NCBI RefSeq assembly: GCF_000003605.2
Contig: NW_003109098.1
Coordinates: 134,727 to 178,588 of the forward strand
DNA: 43,862 bases
Source of the DNA: Saccoglossus kowalevskii
Taxonomy: Eukaryota; Hemichordata; Enteropneusta; Harrimaniidae
Direction of reading: 5' to 3'
Positions 37,801 through 40,800 of this stretch are shown piece by piece (position 1 is the first letter of the stretch; the number at the start of each line of letters is the position of its first letter). The position numbers were made by a program, and so were the translations under genes. The notes under the pieces are model-generated. The model was not told the DNA's origin. It did no database searches and saw nothing but the letters and a program-made list of their open reading frames with translations.

Positions 37801-40800
37801 TTCAAGAGCATAAAAAAATATTAACAGAAGCTGAAAGTATTACTTACACCAGTCACCCATGCCTGGTAAAACTTTCTATATTATTGTCTTTCTAGATGCG
37901 TCAGATTATAGCGATAATATGGCATTCAGTTCATCAGTTATCACTACGCGACAGTGGCAGAGTACGCTCGCATAGCTCTGGTCATGTCACCGACAGCGAC
38001 AATAATGATGACTTGCCGGGTAATTCATCTAGTCATAAGAAACCTAAAACCAAACAGAAGCGTGGTGCTGAGAGTGGTGGTGAATCAAGTCCATGGATGA
38101 GTGATATTGACTTACCATTGGATGACAGCAATCCGTCTTCTCCCAAGGCAAATGCTTCAAGTATGTTAGTGATAGTCAGTTGTTGCGTATGTCTCTTGTT
38201 ACGACTGTCCATAATGGATACTACACCGGTACTAGTTTGCTCAAATCTGTCAACAATTTGAAAAAGAAGATTGAAAAGCAAGATCCAGCAGAAGAATACA
38301 AGGTATGATTAGAAATATTAACTTTTTCTAACAATTTTTAACTTTGACCTCATTCACCATTTTTGTCAACTTTGACCCTTATTTTTATCACCATTTTTGT
38401 CAACTTTGACCCTTATTTTTATCACCATTATTGTCAACTTTGACCCTTATTTTTATTACCATTATTGTCAACTTTGACCCTTATTTTTATCACCATTATT
38501 GTCAACTTTGACCCTTATTTTTATTACCATTATTGTCACCTTTGACCCTTATTTTTATCACCATTTTTGTCAACTTTGACCTTATTTTTATCACCATTTT
38601 TGTCAACTTTGATCCTTATTTTTAATTCCCATTGTCAACTTTGAACCTTATTTTTATTCCCATTTTTCAACTTTGACCCTTATTTTTAGCAAGATTGTTA
38701 GATTTAACTTTTATAATTTTTCCCACAAATGTTAACTTCTGTAATTTTTGACGAAGTAGTCCTGTTGTGTACATTATCATTTGCATAAAAAATAATAACC
38801 ACATTTCAAAATATTGTACAAAAATCTCTAGTAATACTGTATTCAGAATATTTGGTTTAAAATTAACCTTGACTTGAATAACTTTATCTAACTTTAGATG
38901 AACAGGCCCAATCAAATGTTTCCAAAATCTCAAATCTGAGAGTAAAAAAAACAAGCGAATTGTCCTTTTTTTAATTGGTGAATTGGTGTGAATTTTTTTT
39001 GATTTGACATTCTCTATAAAGGTGATTGATATTGTTGCTAATGGCGAAAGATTAATATGTAATTTCTCATTATTCTTGTCTTTTTAGCAACTTCGTCTTG
39101 TGAAAGCCGTAGATGATTGTGAGACTGCCAAGTTACCTGTAAATAAAGATAAGAATAGATACCGGAATGTACTGCCATGTAAGTCTAGCAATGTACTAAA
39201 TATGACTTAATCTGGGAATTTATTTTAGTTATATTTGCTCAATAGAAATGTACATAAACTAAAAAATGATTTTATTAGTCTCCGTTCGAACGAAGTCCGA
39301 AAACGGGGACTTATAATTCGTTCTTCGTCCTTCCGTTCGTGCGTCAGTCCGTCCAGAGTCATATTTCAGAATCCTGTGGACCGATTCTGTACATTCTTTG
39401 CATGTGCCTAGTACTTTATGTGGGACATATGCACATGCAGTGGTTTAGCGATTTGATTCAAAATGGCCGACTGGCAGCCATCTTGTTTTTTTGAAAATGT
39501 TGTATTTTGGACATGCTTTGACAGTTTTCATTCAAACTTGGTACATAGATTATACATGTTGGAATACATGTCCATGACGATTTATTTCACAATTGGATCA
39601 AAGATTGCCGACTGGCAGCCATCTTGTTTTTTGAAAATGTCGTATTTTGGACATGCTTTGTCAGTTTTTATTCAAATTTAGTACATAGATCATACATGTT
39701 AGGATACATGTCCCCGACCGTTCGTGAGTTCCTGAGTCTGTCCGTCCGTCCGTCCTTGCGTCAGTCTGTCCAAGGTCATATTTCAGAATCGTATGGACCA
39801 ATTCCGTGCATTCTTTGCATGTGCCTAGTACCTTATTTAGGACATATGCACATGCAGTGGTTTAGCGATTCGATTCAAAATGGCCGACTGGCAGCCATCT
39901 TGTTTTTTGAAAATGTTGTATTTTGGACATGCTTTGTCAGTTGTCATTCAAACTTGGTACATAGATTATACATGTTTGGATACATGTCCATGACAATTTA
40001 TTTCGCAATTGGATTAAAGATGGTCGACTGGCAGGCATCTTGTTTTTTTTTTTTATGCGGTATCTTGGACGTGCTCTGTCAGTTTTCATTCAAATTTGGC
40101 ACAAACATGTACTTTATACATGTTTCAAAATCTGGTCAAGGATGGTCGATTGACAGCCATCTGACTTTTTGGCCTTACTACTATATTTCCACAATTTATT
40201 TACCATTTTCATTCGTATTTGGCACATACATCATACATATCAGTGTGTTTCATAATCAGATCAAAGATGGCCGAATAACGGCTGTTTTTATTTTTGGCCA
40301 TATTACTACTACACGGAACACGTGTTTTGATCTGTTATATATGCCACTTGGAACTCAAGTTTCAAGGACACGCTTGCGACAACCCCTCCGCTTTAATATG
40401 ACGAGCACAAAGAGAACTTTCAAAAATTTAACGGGGACTGTTGTATTATGACCATGCCTGTCATTTACGTAGCGCATACACTACTAACATCATTCCTGCA
40501 TTTGCAATTGCAACAAGTTGATCAAAACAGAAACAGAAAAATATTATGTTACAATTCTGTAATATTTCCTGCATAGAAGCATGATTCGTCTTAGTATTAT
40601 TGCTCTGAAATACAAGTTTGATAATCTGACCTCTTCACCGACATCAACCATTCAACAAATTCCAGCTTAAATATGCCATTGCCCCTAGCTTTTCTGGACT
40701 GTGAATCTCTCTGTATATTCCTGTTCTAAGCCATGTACTGTATTTTCACTTGGAATTAATTTTTGCTATTTTCGCTGAGGTAATGATTCAGTGAAAATAT

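Noticed and set aside
39624-40451. Open frame of 275 codons on the + strand
   Set aside because: It lies wholly in the family I repeat, its peptide repeats with the DNA units, and it matches no family; a by-product of the repeat's composition.
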